Positions 1-10,034 are shown, counted from the stretch's first letter. The stretch: 64,000 nt of DNA from Pseudomonas reinekei (GCF_001945365.1 NZ_MSTQ01000004.1:372001-436000); one strand, 5' to 3'. Notes: generated by a model from the letters alone, not told the origin. Translations and numbers: made by a program.

Positions 1-2
1 AG

Positions 3-1157
3 TCGGCCATCCCTTCCTCGGATAAATGGTTGCCGGTCCTTCAAGACTGGCTGCCGTTCATTCTGGTCAGCCAGTTGAGTTTCATGATCGGCGCCACCCT
101 GACTTCGCAGTGGGGTTTCGCCCTCGCCGCCGCGCTCTCGGTACCACTGGGCCTGATGGGCCTGAGCTGGCAACAGCGTGGCATCAAGCGCTTGCTGCGC
201 CTGGCCGAGCAGACCACCTCCGACCCGATGATCGCGCGGATGTACACCGACAGCCGCGGCGCCCAGGCGCGCCTGGAAATGTCGATTCTCAGTCAGGAAG
301 CCCGCCTGAAAACCTGTCTGACCCGTTTGCAGGACACGGCCGAACACCTGACCGAACAAGCCAAGCAGTCCGATGCACTGGCACACAACAGTTCTACCGG
401 CCTGGAACGTCAGCGCGTCGAAACCGAGCAAGTGGCGACCGCCGTCAATCAGATGGCTGCAACCACCCAGGAAGTCGCCAGCCATGTGCAGCGCACTGCC
501 GATGCCACCCAGGAAGCCAATCGCCTGACCGGTCGCGGTCGCGACATCGCCGGGGAAACTCGCGAAGCGATTCAGCGACTGTCGGTCGTGGTTGGGGAAA
601 CCGGCCTGACCGTGACTCAACTGGCCAAGGACAGCGACGAAATCGGTGGTGTGGTCGACGTGATCAAGGGCATCGCCGACCAGACCAATCTGCTGGCGCT
701 CAACGCCGCCATCGAAGCGGCCCGTGCCGGTGAAATGGGGCGTGGTTTTGCGGTAGTGGCCGACGAAGTCCGTCAACTGGCGCAACGCACCAGCGAATCC
801 ACCGGGCAGATTCACGCCCTGATCGCCAAGCTGCAGCAAACCGCAGGCACGGCCGTACAAACCATGGAAGCCGGGCACCGTCAGGCCGAAGAAGGTGTGG
901 CGCGAGTACTGGAAGCGGATCAGGCGCTGGTGGGGATCAGCGAAGCGGTGGCCAACATCACCGACATGACCACCCAGATCGCCGCCGCCACCGAAGAGCA
1001 AAGCGCTGTGGCCGAAGAAATCAGCCGCAACATCAGCAACATCTCGCACCTGGCTGACCAGACCTCGGAACAGGCACAGAACTCGGCGTTGTTGAGTGAA
1101 GAGCTGACCAAGACGGCAAATACCCAGTATTCGTTGGTGGAGCGGTTTAACCGCTGA
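3..1157 (+). CDS. aer: Aer-type aerotaxis/methyl-accepting chemotaxis receptor, C-terminal part
   Basis: The reading frame is open at the left edge, so the N-terminus (expected PAS domain) lies outside the window; the TTG at 30 is not a credible start. The visible part opens with a hydrophobic stretch (about residues 15-60) that fits the membrane anchor of Aer proteins, then a long helical cytoplasmic signalling domain. The hairpin tip is the conserved MCP sequence around [19 protein letters not shown]. Aer receptors sense the redox or energy state through FAD on the PAS domain and signal to CheA/CheW. Placement next to cbb3 oxidase and anr genes supports the Aer assignment over a generic MCP. 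A strong hairpin terminator follows. Confidence 0.8.
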   Translation, partial: SAIPSSDKWLPVLQDWLPFILVSQLSFMIGATLTSQWGFALAAALSVPLGLMGLSWQQRGIKRLLRLAEQTTSDPMIARMYTDSRGAQARLEMSILSQEARLKTCLTRLQDTAEHLTEQAKQSDALAHNSSTGLERQRVETEQVATAVNQMAATTQEVASHVQRTADATQEANRLTGRGRDIAGETREAIQRLSVVVGETGLTVTQLAKDSDEIGGVVDVIKGIADQTNLLALNAAIEAARAGEMGRGFAVVADEVRQLAQRTSESTGQIHALIAKLQQTAGTAVQTMEAGHRQAEEGVARVLEADQALVGISEAVANITDMTTQIAAATEEQSAVAEEISRNISNISHLADQTSEQAQNSALLSEELTKTANTQYSLVERFNR

Positions 1158-1173
1158 TTGATGCTGGAATGAC

Positions 1174-1207
1174 AAAAACCCGGACAGTGCAAGCTTCCGG
1201 GTTTTTT
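1174..1207 (+). terminator. Rho-independent terminator after the Aer-type receptor gene
   Basis: Inverted arms AACCCGGA and TCCGGGTT enclose a short loop and run into a T-tract. It lies 16 bases after the receptor stop codon. Confidence 0.85.
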
Positions 1208-1238
1208 ATTGCCGATCTGATAATGATGTCGCCTGATA

Positions 1239-1314
1239 GGCCCCCATCGCTGGCAAGCCAGCTCCACAAAGGATCACCGTCCCCGTGGGAGCTGGCTTGT
1301 CAGCGATGGGGGCC
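1239..1314. repeat. REP-type inverted repeat pair
   Basis: Two opposed copies of a Pseudomonas REP-like unit (CCATCGCTGGCAAGCCAGCT and its reverse complement with one change) flank a short spacer. It lies between convergent genes, the usual setting for these elements. Confidence 0.75.
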
Positions 1315-1333
1315 ATGATGTTCACCGCAAATA

Positions 1334-2011
1334 TCACTGAAGAAACGCAGCCACCTTGCTCGCCGCAGCCGCCAAATGCTGCTCATGCGTGAACCCCGAA
1401 GCCTTCAACGGTTTCAGATCATGATCCCCCGCCACCAGCCAGAACACTTCAATACTCGGTGACAACGCATAAGCCTCGACCGCCTCGCGATTGCCCAATG
1501 CATCCCGCTCGCCTTGCACAATCAAGGTACGGGTTTTCAACGAAGCCAGATGCTCAACCCGCGGCTTCTCCGGTTTCCCCACCGCATAGAACGGATACCC
1601 CAGGCACACCAGCGCATCCGCCCCCAGCTCATCCGCCAACAAACTTGCCATCCGCCCGCCCATGGACTTGCCGCCAATGGCCAAAGGCCCAGTGACATGG
1701 CGTCGCACTTCGGCATACACCTCGCGCCAGCATTCCAGCAGTTTTGGCGCCGGGTTGGGTGGACGCTTGCCGCCGTCGATTCGTCGTTGCGCCATGTACG
1801 GAAACTCGAAGCGCAGCACGTTGACGCCTTGCGCCGCGAGGCGTACGGCCATGTCGTTCATCCAGCTGCTGTCCATGGGTGCACCGGCACCGTGGGCCAA
1901 AATCAACGTTGCCAAAGCCGTGCTCGAGGCGGTATCCCACAGCCATCCGTGTTCCCGCACACACTGCGCCCATTGATCCCCGTCAATACCGGCCTTGTGC
2001 CCATTGTTCAT
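1334..2011 (-). CDS. alpha/beta hydrolase family protein (KANL3/Tex30-like)
   Basis: A 225-residue alpha/beta hydrolase. The nucleophile elbow GGKSMGGR and the upstream AHGAGAPMDS segment are typical of the small KANL3/Tex30-like hydrolase group, and a C-terminal GDHDL supplies the likely catalytic histidine. No signal peptide is visible, so it is probably cytoplasmic; the substrate is unknown. I start at the ATG at 2011, preceded by a GAGGC ribosome-binding site, because the 22-residue extension upstream has no family-like content. The gene is divergent from the first ccoNOQP operon, and its first codons contain an Anr-box-like site that probably serves that operon. Confidence 0.75.
   Translation of the reverse strand: MNNGHKAGIDGDQWAQCVREHGWLWDTASSTALATLILAHGAGAPMDSSWMNDMAVRLAAQGVNVLRFEFPYMAQRRIDGGKRPPNPAPKLLECWREVYAEVRRHVTGPLAIGGKSMGGRMASLLADELGADALVCLGYPFYAVGKPEKPRVEHLASLKTRTLIVQGERDALGNREAVEAYALSPSIEVFWLVAGDHDLKPLKASGFTHEQHLAAAASKVAAFLQ
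1973..1986 (+). promoter_or_regulatory. Anr/FNR box for the first ccoNOQP operon, inside the hydrolase gene
   Basis: The site TTGATCCCCGTCAA matches the FNR/Anr consensus TTGAT-N4-ATCAA at 9 of 10 positions. Class II spacing (-41.5) would put the start of transcription near 2021 with a CATGCT -10 element at 2009-2014, giving a leader of about 83 bases before ccoN. It lies in the first codons of the divergent hydrolase gene. Strong match; promoter use is inferred. Confidence 0.65.
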
Positions 2012-2103
2012 GCTTGCCTCGCTTTTAGTCTGCCTATAACTCCAGGCGAAGGGGACGCTGCCTTGCGCTGCGCCCATTTCGGCTGAACCGTGGATGGGGA
2101 ACC

Positions 2104-3528
2104 ATGAACACTTCTATCAGTACCGCCTACAACTACAAGGTGGTCCGCCAATTCGCCATTATGACGGTGGTGTGGGGCATCGTCGGCATGGGGCTCGGGG
2201 TTTTTCTCGCCGCCCAGTTGGTCTGGCCCGAACTCAACTTCAATTTGCCGTGGACCAGTTTCGGCCGCTTGCGCCCGCTGCACACCAACGCGGTGATCTT
2301 CGCGTTCGGCGGCTGCGCCCTGTTCGCCAGTTCTTTCTACTCGGTACAACGCACCTGTCAGACACAACTGTTCGCGCCGAAAATCGCGGCGTTCTGCTTC
2401 TGGGGCTGGCAGCTTGTCATTCTCCTGGCAGCCATCAGCTTGCCGCTGGGCTACACCAGTTCCAAGGAATACGCCGAGCTGGAATGGCCGATCGACATCC
2501 TCATCACCCTTGTCTGGGTCGCCTACGCCATCGTGTTTTTCGGCACGGTAATGAAGCGCAAGACCAGGCACATCTACGTCGGCAACTGGTTTTTCGGCGG
2601 TTTCATCATCACCGTGGCCATTTTGCATATCGTCAACAACCTTGAATTGCCGGTGAGTTTCACCAAGTCCTACTCGCTGTACGCCGGTGCCACCGACGCC
2701 ATGGTGCAATGGTGGTACGGGCACAACGCCGTGGGCTTTTTCCTCACCGCTGGCTTCCTCGGCATGATGTATTACTTCGTGCCGAAGCAGGCCGAACGCC
2801 CGGTGTATTCCTATCGCTTGTCGATCGTGCACTTCTGGGCGCTGATCACCCTGTATATCTGGGCGGGCCCGCACCACCTGCACTACACCGCACTGCCGGA
2901 CTGGGCGCAGTCGCTGGGCATGGTGATGTCGCTGGTGCTGCTGGCGCCGAGCTGGGGCGGGATGATCAACGGCATGATGACGTTGTCGGGCGCCTGGCAT
3001 AAGTTGCGCAGCGACCCGATCCTGCGCTTCCTCGTGGTGTCGCTGGCGTTCTACGGCATGTCGACCTTCGAAGGCCCGATGATGGCGATCAAGACCGTCA
3101 ACGCCCTCTCTCACTACACCGACTGGACCATCGGCCACGTCCACGCCGGCGCGCTCGGCTGGGTGGCGATGATTTCCATCGGCGCGCTGTACCACATGAC
3201 CCCGAAAATCTTCGGACGCGAGCAGATGCACAGCATCGGCCTGATCAACGCGCATTTCTGGCTCGCCACCATCGGCACCGTTTTGTACATCGCTTCAATG
3301 TGGGTCAACGGCATTGCCCAGGGCCTGATGTGGCGTGCGGTGAACGAGGACGGCACGCTGACTTACTCCTTCGTCGAGACACTGGTGGCCAGCCATCCAG
3401 GTTTCGTCGTGCGGCTGGTGGGCGGCGCGATCTTCCTCAGCGGCATGTTGCTGATGGCCTACAACACCTGGCGCACCGTGCGGGCCTCGCAGCCTGCCGA
3501 AGCCGCCGCTGCCGCGCAGATGGCCTGA
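2104..3528 (+). CDS. ccoN: cbb3-type cytochrome c oxidase subunit I (copy 2, aer-proximal)
   Basis: A 474-residue multi-spanning subunit that carries the heme b and heme b3/CuB oxygen-reducing centre and pumps protons at very low oxygen. Histidine-bearing motifs of the family are present: [20 protein letters not shown] and the HVHAGALGW segment. A GGGGAA ribosome-binding site precedes the ATG. It heads a compact NOQP operon and is very similar to the second copy at 5782, with most differences in the first 200 residues. By position (next to aer) and by the strong Anr box upstream, it corresponds to the oxygen-repressed cco2 operon of P. aeruginosa. Confidence 0.95.
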   Translation: MNTSISTAYNYKVVRQFAIMTVVWGIVGMGLGVFLAAQLVWPELNFNLPWTSFGRLRPLHTNAVIFAFGGCALFASSFYSVQRTCQTQLFAPKIAAFCFWGWQLVILLAAISLPLGYTSSKEYAELEWPIDILITLVWVAYAIVFFGTVMKRKTRHIYVGNWFFGGFIITVAILHIVNNLELPVSFTKSYSLYAGATDAMVQWWYGHNAVGFFLTAGFLGMMYYFVPKQAERPVYSYRLSIVHFWALITLYIWAGPHHLHYTALPDWAQSLGMVMSLVLLAPSWGGMINGMMTLSGAWHKLRSDPILRFLVVSLAFYGMSTFEGPMMAIKTVNALSHYTDWTIGHVHAGALGWVAMISIGALYHMTPKIFGREQMHSIGLINAHFWLATIGTVLYIASMWVNGIAQGLMWRAVNEDGTLTYSFVETLVASHPGFVVRLVGGAIFLSGMLLMAYNTWRTVRASQPAEAAAAAQMA

Positions 3529-3538
3529 GGAGTCCGCC

Positions 3539-4147
3539 ATGAAACACGAAACAATCGAGAAAAACGTCGGCCTGCTGATGCTGTTGATGGTGCTCGCCGT
3601 GAGCATCGGCGGCCTGACCCAGATCGTCCCGCTGTTCTTCCAGGACGTGACCAATAAACCGGTGGAAGGCATGAAGCCCTACACCGCGCTGCAACTGGAA
3701 GGTCGCGACATCTACATTCGCGAAGGCTGCGTCGGCTGCCACTCGCAGATGATCCGCCCGTTCCGCGCCGAGACCGAGCGCTACGGGCACTACTCGGTGG
3801 CCGGTGAAAGCGTCTGGGATCACCCGTTCCTGTGGGGCTCGAAACGTACCGGGCCAGACCTGGCGCGGGTCGGCGCGCGTTACTCGGATGAGTGGCATCG
3901 CGCGCACTTGTACAACCCGCGCAACGTCGTGCCGGAATCGAAGATGCCCGCCTACCCCTGGCTGGTGGCCAATGTGCTGGACAGCAGCCACACCGAAACC
4001 AAGCTCAAGACCCTGCGCACCCTCGGCGTGCCGTACACCGACGAAGACATCAGCGGTGCCGTTGCATCGCTCAAGGGCAAGAGCGAAATGGACGCACTGG
4101 TCGCCTACCTGCAAGTGCTGGGCACTGCGATCAAGAGCAAGAGGTGA
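3539..4147 (+). CDS. ccoO: cbb3-type cytochrome c oxidase subunit II (copy 2)
   Basis: A 202-residue membrane-anchored monoheme cytochrome c. One N-terminal transmembrane helix (about 10-33) is followed by a periplasmic domain with a single heme motif CVGCH (C64, C67, H68). CcoO passes electrons from CcoP to the heme centre of CcoN. It starts 10 bases after ccoN with a good GAGG ribosome-binding site and has the usual family length. The second copy at 7224 has the same length and differs mainly near residues 145-175. Confidence 0.95.
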   Translation: MKHETIEKNVGLLMLLMVLAVSIGGLTQIVPLFFQDVTNKPVEGMKPYTALQLEGRDIYIREGCVGCHSQMIRPFRAETERYGHYSVAGESVWDHPFLWGSKRTGPDLARVGARYSDEWHRAHLYNPRNVVPESKMPAYPWLVANVLDSSHTETKLKTLRTLGVPYTDEDISGAVASLKGKSEMDALVAYLQVLGTAIKSKR

Positions 4148-4150
4148 GCC

Positions 4151-4348
4151 ATGGTCATTGAAATGAGTACTGGAATGATCCGCGGCCTCGGCACGGTCGT
4201 GGTGTTCGTGGCCTTCGTCGGCCTGACCCTGTGGGTGTTCAGCGCCAAGCGCAGCCCGGAGTTCGCCGAAGCGCGCCTGCTGCCATTCGCCGATGAGCCG
4301 CAATCCGACATCACTGAAGCACCTGTCACAAGGAGTACCCGGCCATGA
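4151..4348 (+). CDS. ccoQ: cbb3-type oxidase small subunit CcoQ (copy 2)
   Basis: A 65-residue single-pass membrane protein with a hydrophobic helix (about residues 10-32) and the family-typical VFSAKR segment. CcoQ stabilises the assembled cbb3 complex and is not catalytic. The frame overlaps the ccoP start by four bases (ATGA), indicating translational coupling. An in-frame ATG at 4163 is an alternative start that would match the N-terminus of the other copy more closely. Confidence 0.9.
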   Translation: MVIEMSTGMIRGLGTVVVFVAFVGLTLWVFSAKRSPEFAEARLLPFADEPQSDITEAPVTRSTRP

Positions 4349-5298
4349 CCACTTTCTGGAGTACGTGGATCTGCGTACTGACCATCGGCAGCCTGATCGG
4401 CCTGACCTGGCTGCTGATCGGCACCCGCAAGGGCGAAACCAAGGGCAGTGTCGACCAGACCATGGGCCACAGCTTCGACGGCATTGAGGAGTACGACAAT
4501 CCGTTGCCGCAATGGTGGTTCATGCTGTTCGCCGGCACGCTGGTGTTTGCCGTCGGTTACCTGATTCTGTATCCGGGCCTGGGCAACTGGAAAGGTATCC
4601 TGCCCGGCTACGAAAATGGCTGGACCGGCGTGCACGAGTGGGAAAAGGAGATGGACAAGGCCGACGCGAAGTTCGGGCCGATCTTCGCCAAATTCGCGGC
4701 GATGCCGGTGGAAGAAGTGGCCAAGGACCCACAAGCGCTGAAAATGGGCGGACGTTTGTTCGCGTCAAACTGCTCGGTGTGCCACGGCTCGGATGCCAAG
4801 GGTGCGTTCGGTTTCCCCAACCTGGCAGACAGCGACTGGCGCTGGGGCGGCAACGCCGACACCATCAAGACCACCATCATGGGCGGTCGCATGGCGGCCA
4901 TGCCGGCCTGGGGTGAAATATTGGGTGAGGCCGGGGTAAAAAACGTCGCAGCCTATGTACGCCATGAACTGGCCGGCCTGCCATTGCCTGCCGACAGCAA
5001 GGCCGATTTGCAGGCCGGGCAGCAGGCGTTCAGCACGACCTGCGTGGCCTGTCACGGGTCAAACGGCCAAGGCACCGAAGCCATGGGCGCGCCGAACCTG
5101 ACGCACCCGGCCGGGTTCATCTACGGCACCAGCCTGACCCAACTTGAGCAGACGATTCGTCACGGCCGCCAGGGCCATATGCCGGCGCAAAACGAACTGC
5201 TGGGCAACGACAAGGTGCAACTGTTGGCCGCTTATGTGTACAGCCTGTCCCACGGTTTGAACACCGAGCGTTTGCAGGCTGAAGACAACCGCGAATAA
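4345..5298 (+). CDS. ccoP: cbb3-type cytochrome c oxidase subunit III, diheme (copy 2)
   Basis: A 317-residue diheme cytochrome c with two N-terminal transmembrane segments (about 5-26 and 57-77) and two CXXCH motifs: CSVCH (143-147) and CVACH (233-237). It accepts electrons from soluble c-type cytochromes and hands them to CcoO. It closes the operon. Compared with the copy at 8020 it lacks 14 residues in the segment after LPGY (residues 86-89), just before [13 protein letters not shown] hairpin terminator follows. Confidence 0.95.
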   Translation: MTTFWSTWICVLTIGSLIGLTWLLIGTRKGETKGSVDQTMGHSFDGIEEYDNPLPQWWFMLFAGTLVFAVGYLILYPGLGNWKGILPGYENGWTGVHEWEKEMDKADAKFGPIFAKFAAMPVEEVAKDPQALKMGGRLFASNCSVCHGSDAKGAFGFPNLADSDWRWGGNADTIKTTIMGGRMAAMPAWGEILGEAGVKNVAAYVRHELAGLPLPADSKADLQAGQQAFSTTCVACHGSNGQGTEAMGAPNLTHPAGFIYGTSLTQLEQTIRHGRQGHMPAQNELLGNDKVQLLAAYVYSLSHGLNTERLQAEDNRE

Positions 5299-5313
5299 AT
5301 CTCGACCGCTCTG

Positions 5314-5339
5314 CTGCCGCATTCTTCGCAATGCGGCAG
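5314..5339 (+). terminator. hairpin terminator after the first ccoNOQP operon
   Basis: Ten-base perfect arms (CTGCCGCATT and AATGCGGCAG) with a CTTCGC loop, 15 bases past the ccoP stop and followed by a pyrimidine-rich tract. Confidence 0.7.
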
Positions 5340-5781
5340 TTCCCTTCCTCTTTGCGACCCATTGTCGCACCCTCCTTCGGTCTTCCTTTCGGATCCCGGG
5401 ATTCGGGTCTAAGCTTGCTCCGATGCGGACTGGCCGGTGCCGGTTCCAGGTCGACCCAGAAACGACGTGTTCGACGAATCGGCTGACTGACAGGCCGCAA
5501 AGGCTGGTAGATACCGGCTGTCGCGCCAATTGCCTCCGGTCACCCAATCGTTGCGTTTGAACACACTCAGTTACACCCGACCGGACCCCCTCGCCTGATC
5601 TCTCCGCACGGACACTTTGTCCATGGGTAATTTTGCCCTTACGCGGCGCATGGAAAGGCCGCAGAATCAGCTTTTGAAAGCATTGACCCAGGTCATGGCG
5701 CGTTGCAATGACCCCCTGCTTTCTCCATACTTGCGGCCGATTTTCAATCCTAATAAAACACCCAAACCGTGGAACCTTAGA
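5340..5781. other. intergenic region between the two cco operons
   Basis: About 440 bases with no convincing gene. A frame running into ccoN from 5617 is open but its first 55 codons have no family similarity. The region should carry the promoter of the second operon; only a weak Anr-like site (5683-5696) is visible. Confidence 0.6.
5683..5696 (+). promoter_or_regulatory. weak Anr-like site upstream of the second ccoNOQP operon
   Basis: TTGACCCAGGTCAT matches the Anr/FNR consensus at about 7 of 10 positions, 86 bases before ccoN. A CATACT at 5726-5731 could be a -10 element, but the spacing is not ideal. In P. aeruginosa the corresponding cco1 operon is largely constitutive, which fits a weak site. 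Confidence 0.3.
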
Positions 5782-7224
5782 ATGAGCACAGCAATCAGTC
5801 CGACTGCTTATAACTATAAGGTAGTCCGCCAGTTCGCCATCATGACGGTGGTCTGGGGGATCCTTGGCATGGGGCTCGGTGTCTTCATCGCCTCGCAACT
5901 GGTTTGGCCGGAGTTGAACTTCGGTCTGCCGTGGACGAGCTTTGGACGCTTGCGCCCGTTGCACACCAACCTGGTGATTTTCGCCTTCGGTGGTTGTGCA
6001 CTGTTTGCCACTTCTTATTACGTCGTGCAGCGAACCTGCCAAACGCGACTGATTTCCGACAGCCTCGCCGCCTTCACCTTCTGGGGATGGCAAGCGGTGA
6101 TCGTCGGCGCCATCGTTACCTTGCCGCTGGGTTACACCACCACCAAGGAATACGCTGAGCTGGAATGGCCCCTGGCTATTCTGCTGGCCATTGTCTGGGT
6201 CACCTACGGTCTGGTGTTCTTCGGCACCATCGTCAAGCGCAAGACCAAGCACATCTATGTGGGTAACTGGTTCTACGGCGCGTTCATCGTCGTGACCGCG
6301 ATGCTGCACATCGTCAACCATGCGTCCCTGCCGGTCAGCTTCTTCAAGTCCTACTCGGCCTACTCGGGCGCGACGGATGCGATGATCCAGTGGTGGTACG
6401 GCCACAACGCCGTGGGCTTCTTCCTGACCACCGGCTTCCTGGGGATGATGTACTACTTCGTGCCGAAACAGGCCGAGCGTCCGATCTACTCCTATCGCCT
6501 GTCGATCGTGCACTTCTGGGCGCTGATCACCCTGTACATCTGGGCCGGTCCGCACCATCTGCACTACACCGCGTTGCCGGACTGGGCTCAGTCCCTGGGC
6601 ATGGCGATGTCGATCATCCTGCTGGCTCCGAGCTGGGGCGGCATGATCAACGGCATGATGACCCTGTCGGGCGCCTGGCATAAGCTGCGCACCGACCCGA
6701 TCCTGCGCTTCCTGGTTGTCTCCCTGGCGTTCTACGGCATGTCGACCTTCGAAGGTCCGATGATGGCGATCAAGACCGTTAACTCGCTGTCGCACTACAC
6801 CGACTGGACCATCGGTCACGTACACGCCGGTGCCTTGGGTTGGGTAGCGATGATCTCGATCGGCGCGATCTACCACATGATCCCGAAACTGTTCGGTCGC
6901 GCGCAGATGCACAGCACCGGCCTGATCAACACGCATTTCTGGCTCGCAACCATCGGTACCGTTCTGTACATCGCTTCGATGTGGGTCAACGGCATCACCC
7001 AGGGTCTGATGTGGCGTGCAATCAACGATGACGGCACTCTCACCTACTCGTTCGTAGAAGCGCTGCAAGCCAGCCACCCAGGCTTCATCGTTCGTGCATT
7101 GGGCGGTGCGTTCTTCGCCACCGGCATGCTGTTCATGGCCTACAACGTATTCCGTACCGTACGCGCCTCGAACCCGGCCGAAGCTGAAGCCGCCGAACAG
7201 ATTGCTGTAGTTGGAGCTCACTGA
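5782..7224 (+). CDS. ccoN: cbb3-type cytochrome c oxidase subunit I (copy 1)
   Basis: A 480-residue catalytic subunit of the second cbb3 oxidase, with the same heme-ligand motifs as the copy at 2104 ([29 protein letters not shown]). I start at the ATG at 5782 because its N-terminus [13 protein letters not shown] aligns with the other copy; the 55 codons upstream do not look like protein. The ribosome-binding site is poor. The stop overlaps the ccoO start by one base (TGATG). Proximity to ccoGHIS and anr matches the cco1 (housekeeping) oxidase of P. aeruginosa. Confidence 0.95.
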   Translation: MSTAISPTAYNYKVVRQFAIMTVVWGILGMGLGVFIASQLVWPELNFGLPWTSFGRLRPLHTNLVIFAFGGCALFATSYYVVQRTCQTRLISDSLAAFTFWGWQAVIVGAIVTLPLGYTTTKEYAELEWPLAILLAIVWVTYGLVFFGTIVKRKTKHIYVGNWFYGAFIVVTAMLHIVNHASLPVSFFKSYSAYSGATDAMIQWWYGHNAVGFFLTTGFLGMMYYFVPKQAERPIYSYRLSIVHFWALITLYIWAGPHHLHYTALPDWAQSLGMAMSIILLAPSWGGMINGMMTLSGAWHKLRTDPILRFLVVSLAFYGMSTFEGPMMAIKTVNSLSHYTDWTIGHVHAGALGWVAMISIGAIYHMIPKLFGRAQMHSTGLINTHFWLATIGTVLYIASMWVNGITQGLMWRAINDDGTLTYSFVEALQASHPGFIVRALGGAFFATGMLFMAYNVFRTVRASNPAEAEAAEQIAVVGAH

Positions 7225-7832
7225 TGAAGCATGAAGCAGTCGAGAAGAATATTGGCCTGCTGGCCTTCTTCATGGTTATCGCCGTCAGTGTCGGCGGCCT
7301 GACCCAGATCGTTCCGCTGTTTTTCCAGGATGTCACCAACAAGCCGGTCGAGGGCATGAAGCCGCGCACCGCCCTTGAACTGGAAGGCCGGGACATTTAT
7401 ATCGCCAACGGTTGTGTCGGCTGCCACTCGCAGATGATCCGCCCGTTCCGTGCTGAAACCGAACGTTACGGCCACTACTCGGTTGCCGGTGAAAGCGTCT
7501 GGGACCACCCGTTCCTGTGGGGTTCCAAGCGTACCGGTCCGGACCTGGCCCGCGTCGGCGGTCGTTACTCCGATGACTGGCAGCGTGCGCACTTGTACAA
7601 CCCGCGCAACGTAGTGCCTGAGTCGAAAATGCCGGCCTACCCGTTCCTGGTGGAAAACAAGCTCGACGGCAAAGACACCGCCAAGAAAATGGAAGTCTTG
7701 CGCACGCTCGGCGTCCCTTACACCGACGAAGACATCGCCGGTGCCAAGGATGCCGTGAAGGGCAAAACCGAAATGGACGCGCTGGTGGCCTATCTGCAAG
7801 GCCTGGGCACCATCATCAAAAGCAAACGGTGA
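7224..7832 (+). CDS. ccoO: cbb3-type cytochrome c oxidase subunit II (copy 1)
   Basis: A 202-residue monoheme cytochrome c subunit with one N-terminal membrane helix and the heme motif CVGCH at residues 64-68. It is coupled to ccoN through a TGATG overlap. Identity with the copy at 3539 is nearly complete through residues 60-140 and lower near 145-175, so the pair is diverging in patches. Confidence 0.95.
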   Translation: MKHEAVEKNIGLLAFFMVIAVSVGGLTQIVPLFFQDVTNKPVEGMKPRTALELEGRDIYIANGCVGCHSQMIRPFRAETERYGHYSVAGESVWDHPFLWGSKRTGPDLARVGGRYSDDWQRAHLYNPRNVVPESKMPAYPFLVENKLDGKDTAKKMEVLRTLGVPYTDEDIAGAKDAVKGKTEMDALVAYLQGLGTIIKSKR

Positions 7833-7837
7833 TCTAA

Positions 7838-8023
7838 ATGGATATCGGGATGATTCGTGGCCTGGGCACCGTCGTTGTGATGGTGGCCTTCATCGGTCTG
7901 GCGTTGTGGGTATTCAGCCCCAAGCGCAAGTCGGAGTTTGAAGACGCGACCTTGCTGCCTTTTGCGGATGATCCCGAAGCCATCAAGCACGTCGAGCAAG
8001 CTTCTAGGAGTAACAAAGAATGA
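7838..8023 (+). CDS. ccoQ: cbb3-type oxidase small subunit CcoQ (copy 1)
   Basis: A 61-residue single-helix membrane protein beginning [10 protein letters not shown], with the VFSPKRK segment after the helix. It lies five bases after ccoO, and its stop overlaps ccoP by four bases. It is the accessory, non-catalytic subunit of the second cbb3 oxidase. Confidence 0.9.
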   Translation: MDIGMIRGLGTVVVMVAFIGLALWVFSPKRKSEFEDATLLPFADDPEAIKHVEQASRSNKE

Positions 8024-9003
8024 CTACATTCTGGAGTCTGTACGTCACAGTCCTCAGTCTCGGTACGATCTTTTCCCTGACCTGGCTGCTGCTGTCGACC
8101 CGAAAGGGCCAGCGCACCGAGTCCACCGAAGAGACGGTTGGGCACTCCTTCGACGGTATCGAGGAGTACGACAACCCGCTGCCGAAATGGTGGTTCATGC
8201 TGTTCGTGGGCACCATCATTTTCGCCTTGGGCTACCTGGTGCTGTACCCGGGCCTGGGCAACTGGAAAGGCCTGCTGCCAGGTTACAACTACCTGGATAA
8301 CGAGAAGCAGACTGCGTTCGCCAACGGCCAGACCGGCTGGACCGGCGTTCACGAGTGGGAAAAGGAAATGGCCAAGTCGGATGCCAAGTTCGGCCCGATC
8401 TTCGCCAAGTTCGCTTCCATGCCAATCGAAGAAGTGGCCAAGGACCCGCAAGCCCTGAAGATGGGTGGCCGTCTGTTTGCCTCCAACTGCTCGGTTTGCC
8501 ACGGTTCCGACGCCAAGGGCGCTTATGGCTTCCCCAACCTGACCGACGCCGACTGGCGCTGGGGCGGCGAGCCGGAAACCATCAAGACCACCATCATGGG
8601 CGGCCGTCACGCGGTCATGCCAGCGTGGGCTGAAGTGATTGGCGAGCAAGGCGTTGCCGACGTGGCGGCGTTTGTCCTGACCAGCCTGGACGGCCGCAAG
8701 CTGCCGGAAGGCGCCAAGGCAGACCCGGTTGCAGGGCAGAAGCTGTTCGCCGCCAACTGCGCGGTTTGCCACGGTCCGGAAGGCAAAGGCACCCCGGCCA
8801 TGGGCGCACCGAACCTGACCCACCCGGGCGCGTTCATCTACGGTTCGAGCTTCGCTCAACTGCAGCAGACCATCCGTTACGGCCGTCAGGGCCAGATGCC
8901 TGCGCAAGAGCAAATGCAAGGCAACGACAAGGTTCACCTGCTGGCCGCTTACGTCTACAGCCTCTCTCACGGTGAGAAAGCTCCGGCGGCGGATGCCCAG
9001 TAA
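8020..9003 (+). CDS. ccoP: cbb3-type cytochrome c oxidase subunit III, diheme (copy 1)
   Basis: A 327-residue diheme cytochrome c with two N-terminal membrane helices and two heme motifs, CSVCH and CAVCH. It receives electrons from soluble cytochromes in the periplasm. Relative to the copy at 4345 it carries 14 extra residues ([16 protein letters not shown] in place of EN) between LPGY and GWTGVHEW, in the linker after the second helix. It is the last gene of its operon, and a strong terminator follows. Confidence 0.95.
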   Translation: MTTFWSLYVTVLSLGTIFSLTWLLLSTRKGQRTESTEETVGHSFDGIEEYDNPLPKWWFMLFVGTIIFALGYLVLYPGLGNWKGLLPGYNYLDNEKQTAFANGQTGWTGVHEWEKEMAKSDAKFGPIFAKFASMPIEEVAKDPQALKMGGRLFASNCSVCHGSDAKGAYGFPNLTDADWRWGGEPETIKTTIMGGRHAVMPAWAEVIGEQGVADVAAFVLTSLDGRKLPEGAKADPVAGQKLFAANCAVCHGPEGKGTPAMGAPNLTHPGAFIYGSSFAQLQQTIRYGRQGQMPAQEQMQGNDKVHLLAAYVYSLSHGEKAPAADAQ

Positions 9004-9029
9004 GGCAAACGCTTGATGCAGCACATGAG

Positions 9030-9057
9030 GCCCCGTCATCTGACGGGGCTTTTTTTT
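9030..9057 (+). terminator. Rho-independent terminator after the second ccoNOQP operon
   Basis: Arms GCCCCGTC and GACGGGGC with an ATCT loop, followed by eight T residues. Confidence 0.9.
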
Positions 9058-9161
9058 ATCTGTCGAACAGCGACCGGCGGTCGAGTGCTCGCACGATGAA
9101 GTTGCGGGCCACGGGATCAGGTAGTAACGTTTCTACATCGAAACACTCAGGAGGCGCAGGC

Positions 9162-9419
9162 ATGATGGCCATCACCACGATTTCCAGCCGCGAATTCAAC
9201 CAGGACACAAGTGGTGCCAAAAAAGCCACGCGTCAGGGGCCGGTTTTCATCACCGACCGAGGCAAACCGGCCCATGTGCTGCTAAGCATTGAGGAGTACC
9301 AAAAACTCACGGGCATCAATGCCGACATCGTCGAGCTCCTGGTCATGCCGGAAGCGGCAGACATCGAGTTCGAAACCGAGCGCGCCGTGATCACTCATCG
9401 CCCTGTGGATTTGTCTTGA
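9162..9419 (+). CDS. Phd/YefM-family antitoxin
   Basis: An 85-residue protein of the Phd/YefM type. The N-terminal half (TTISSREFNQDTSGAKKA) is the DNA-binding dimer domain, followed by VFITDRGKPAHVLLSIEEYQKL, the family hallmark. It binds and neutralises the PIN toxin encoded next and probably represses its own promoter. A perfect AGGAGG lies seven bases before the ATG at 9162 (the ATG at 9165 is equally possible). The stop overlaps the toxin start (TGATG). The pair sits between ccoP and ccoG, interrupting an otherwise continuous cbb3 gene cluster. Confidence 0.85.
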   Translation: MMAITTISSREFNQDTSGAKKATRQGPVFITDRGKPAHVLLSIEEYQKLTGINADIVELLVMPEAADIEFETERAVITHRPVDLS

Positions 9420-9829
9420 TGTACCTACTCGACACCAACGTGATTTCCGAGCTCCGCAAACCCCAGGCAGACGCAAACGTCGTCGCCTGGGCCAAAAGCA
9501 TCATCGCTCCACGCATGTACATTTCAGCCATCACCTTGAAAGAACTGGAAACGGGGGTGCTACGCATGGAGCGCCGCGACCCCGCCCAGGGCAAAGTGTT
9601 GCGCACCTGGCTCAAGCGTCATGTCCTTCCAGCGTTCGATGCCCGTATTCTGCCGATCGACGCTGCCGTGACCCTTCGCTGTGCCGGCTTGCATGTTCCG
9701 GATCGCACCAACGAAGCCGATGCGCTGATTGCAGCGACCGCTCTGGTTCATGGCTTGACGGTCGTCACCCGTAACGTCGGCGATTTTCAAGCCAGTGGCG
9801 TGCCGCTGATTAACCCATGGGCCAATTGA
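9419..9829 (+). CDS. vapC: PIN-domain toxin, VapC/FitB-like
   Basis: A 136-residue PIN ribonuclease. The acidic metal-binding residues are in place: D5 (LLDTNVIS), E42 (TLKELETG), D101 (EADALIAA) and D122 (VGDF). VapC-type toxins cleave specific RNAs, often initiator tRNA or rRNA, when the antitoxin is lost. It is translationally coupled to the antitoxin gene upstream. The full catalytic set suggests an active toxin; the target is unknown. Confidence 0.85.
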   Translation: MYLLDTNVISELRKPQADANVVAWAKSIIAPRMYISAITLKELETGVLRMERRDPAQGKVLRTWLKRHVLPAFDARILPIDAAVTLRCAGLHVPDRTNEADALIAATALVHGLTVVTRNVGDFQASGVPLINPWAN

Positions 9830-9869
9830 ACGTCAGGCCGCGCAAAAACGTCCATAATTCACAAGTCAA

Positions 9870-9883
9870 TTGATTCAAGTCAT
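9870..9883 (+). promoter_or_regulatory. Anr-like site upstream of ccoG
   Basis: TTGATTCAAGTCAT matches the Anr/FNR consensus at 8 of 10 positions and lies 152 bases before ccoG. Regulation of ccoG-I by Anr is plausible from the pathway; the site is not strong. Confidence 0.35.
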
Positions 9884-10034
9884 TACACCATCGTTTAATT
9901 TCTCCCAACGTGACTAAAGGTCGCACCCTTGGGCTAGAGCGACAGGCGTATCATTGCGCCACTGCAATGCCCCTTTTGACCTCGTTCGGCACGTACTGAC
10001 CGAGGCATTTTTCCACTGCCGTGGGATGCAATTG

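Noticed and set aside
2008..3255. 415-codon minus-strand frame opposite the first ccoN
   Set aside because: Shadow of ccoN with a histidine/arginine-rich, non-natural composition.
5059..7221. 720-codon minus-strand frame opposite ccoN
   Set aside because: It mirrors a high-GC coding region and shows no family motifs; ccoN on the plus strand is certain.
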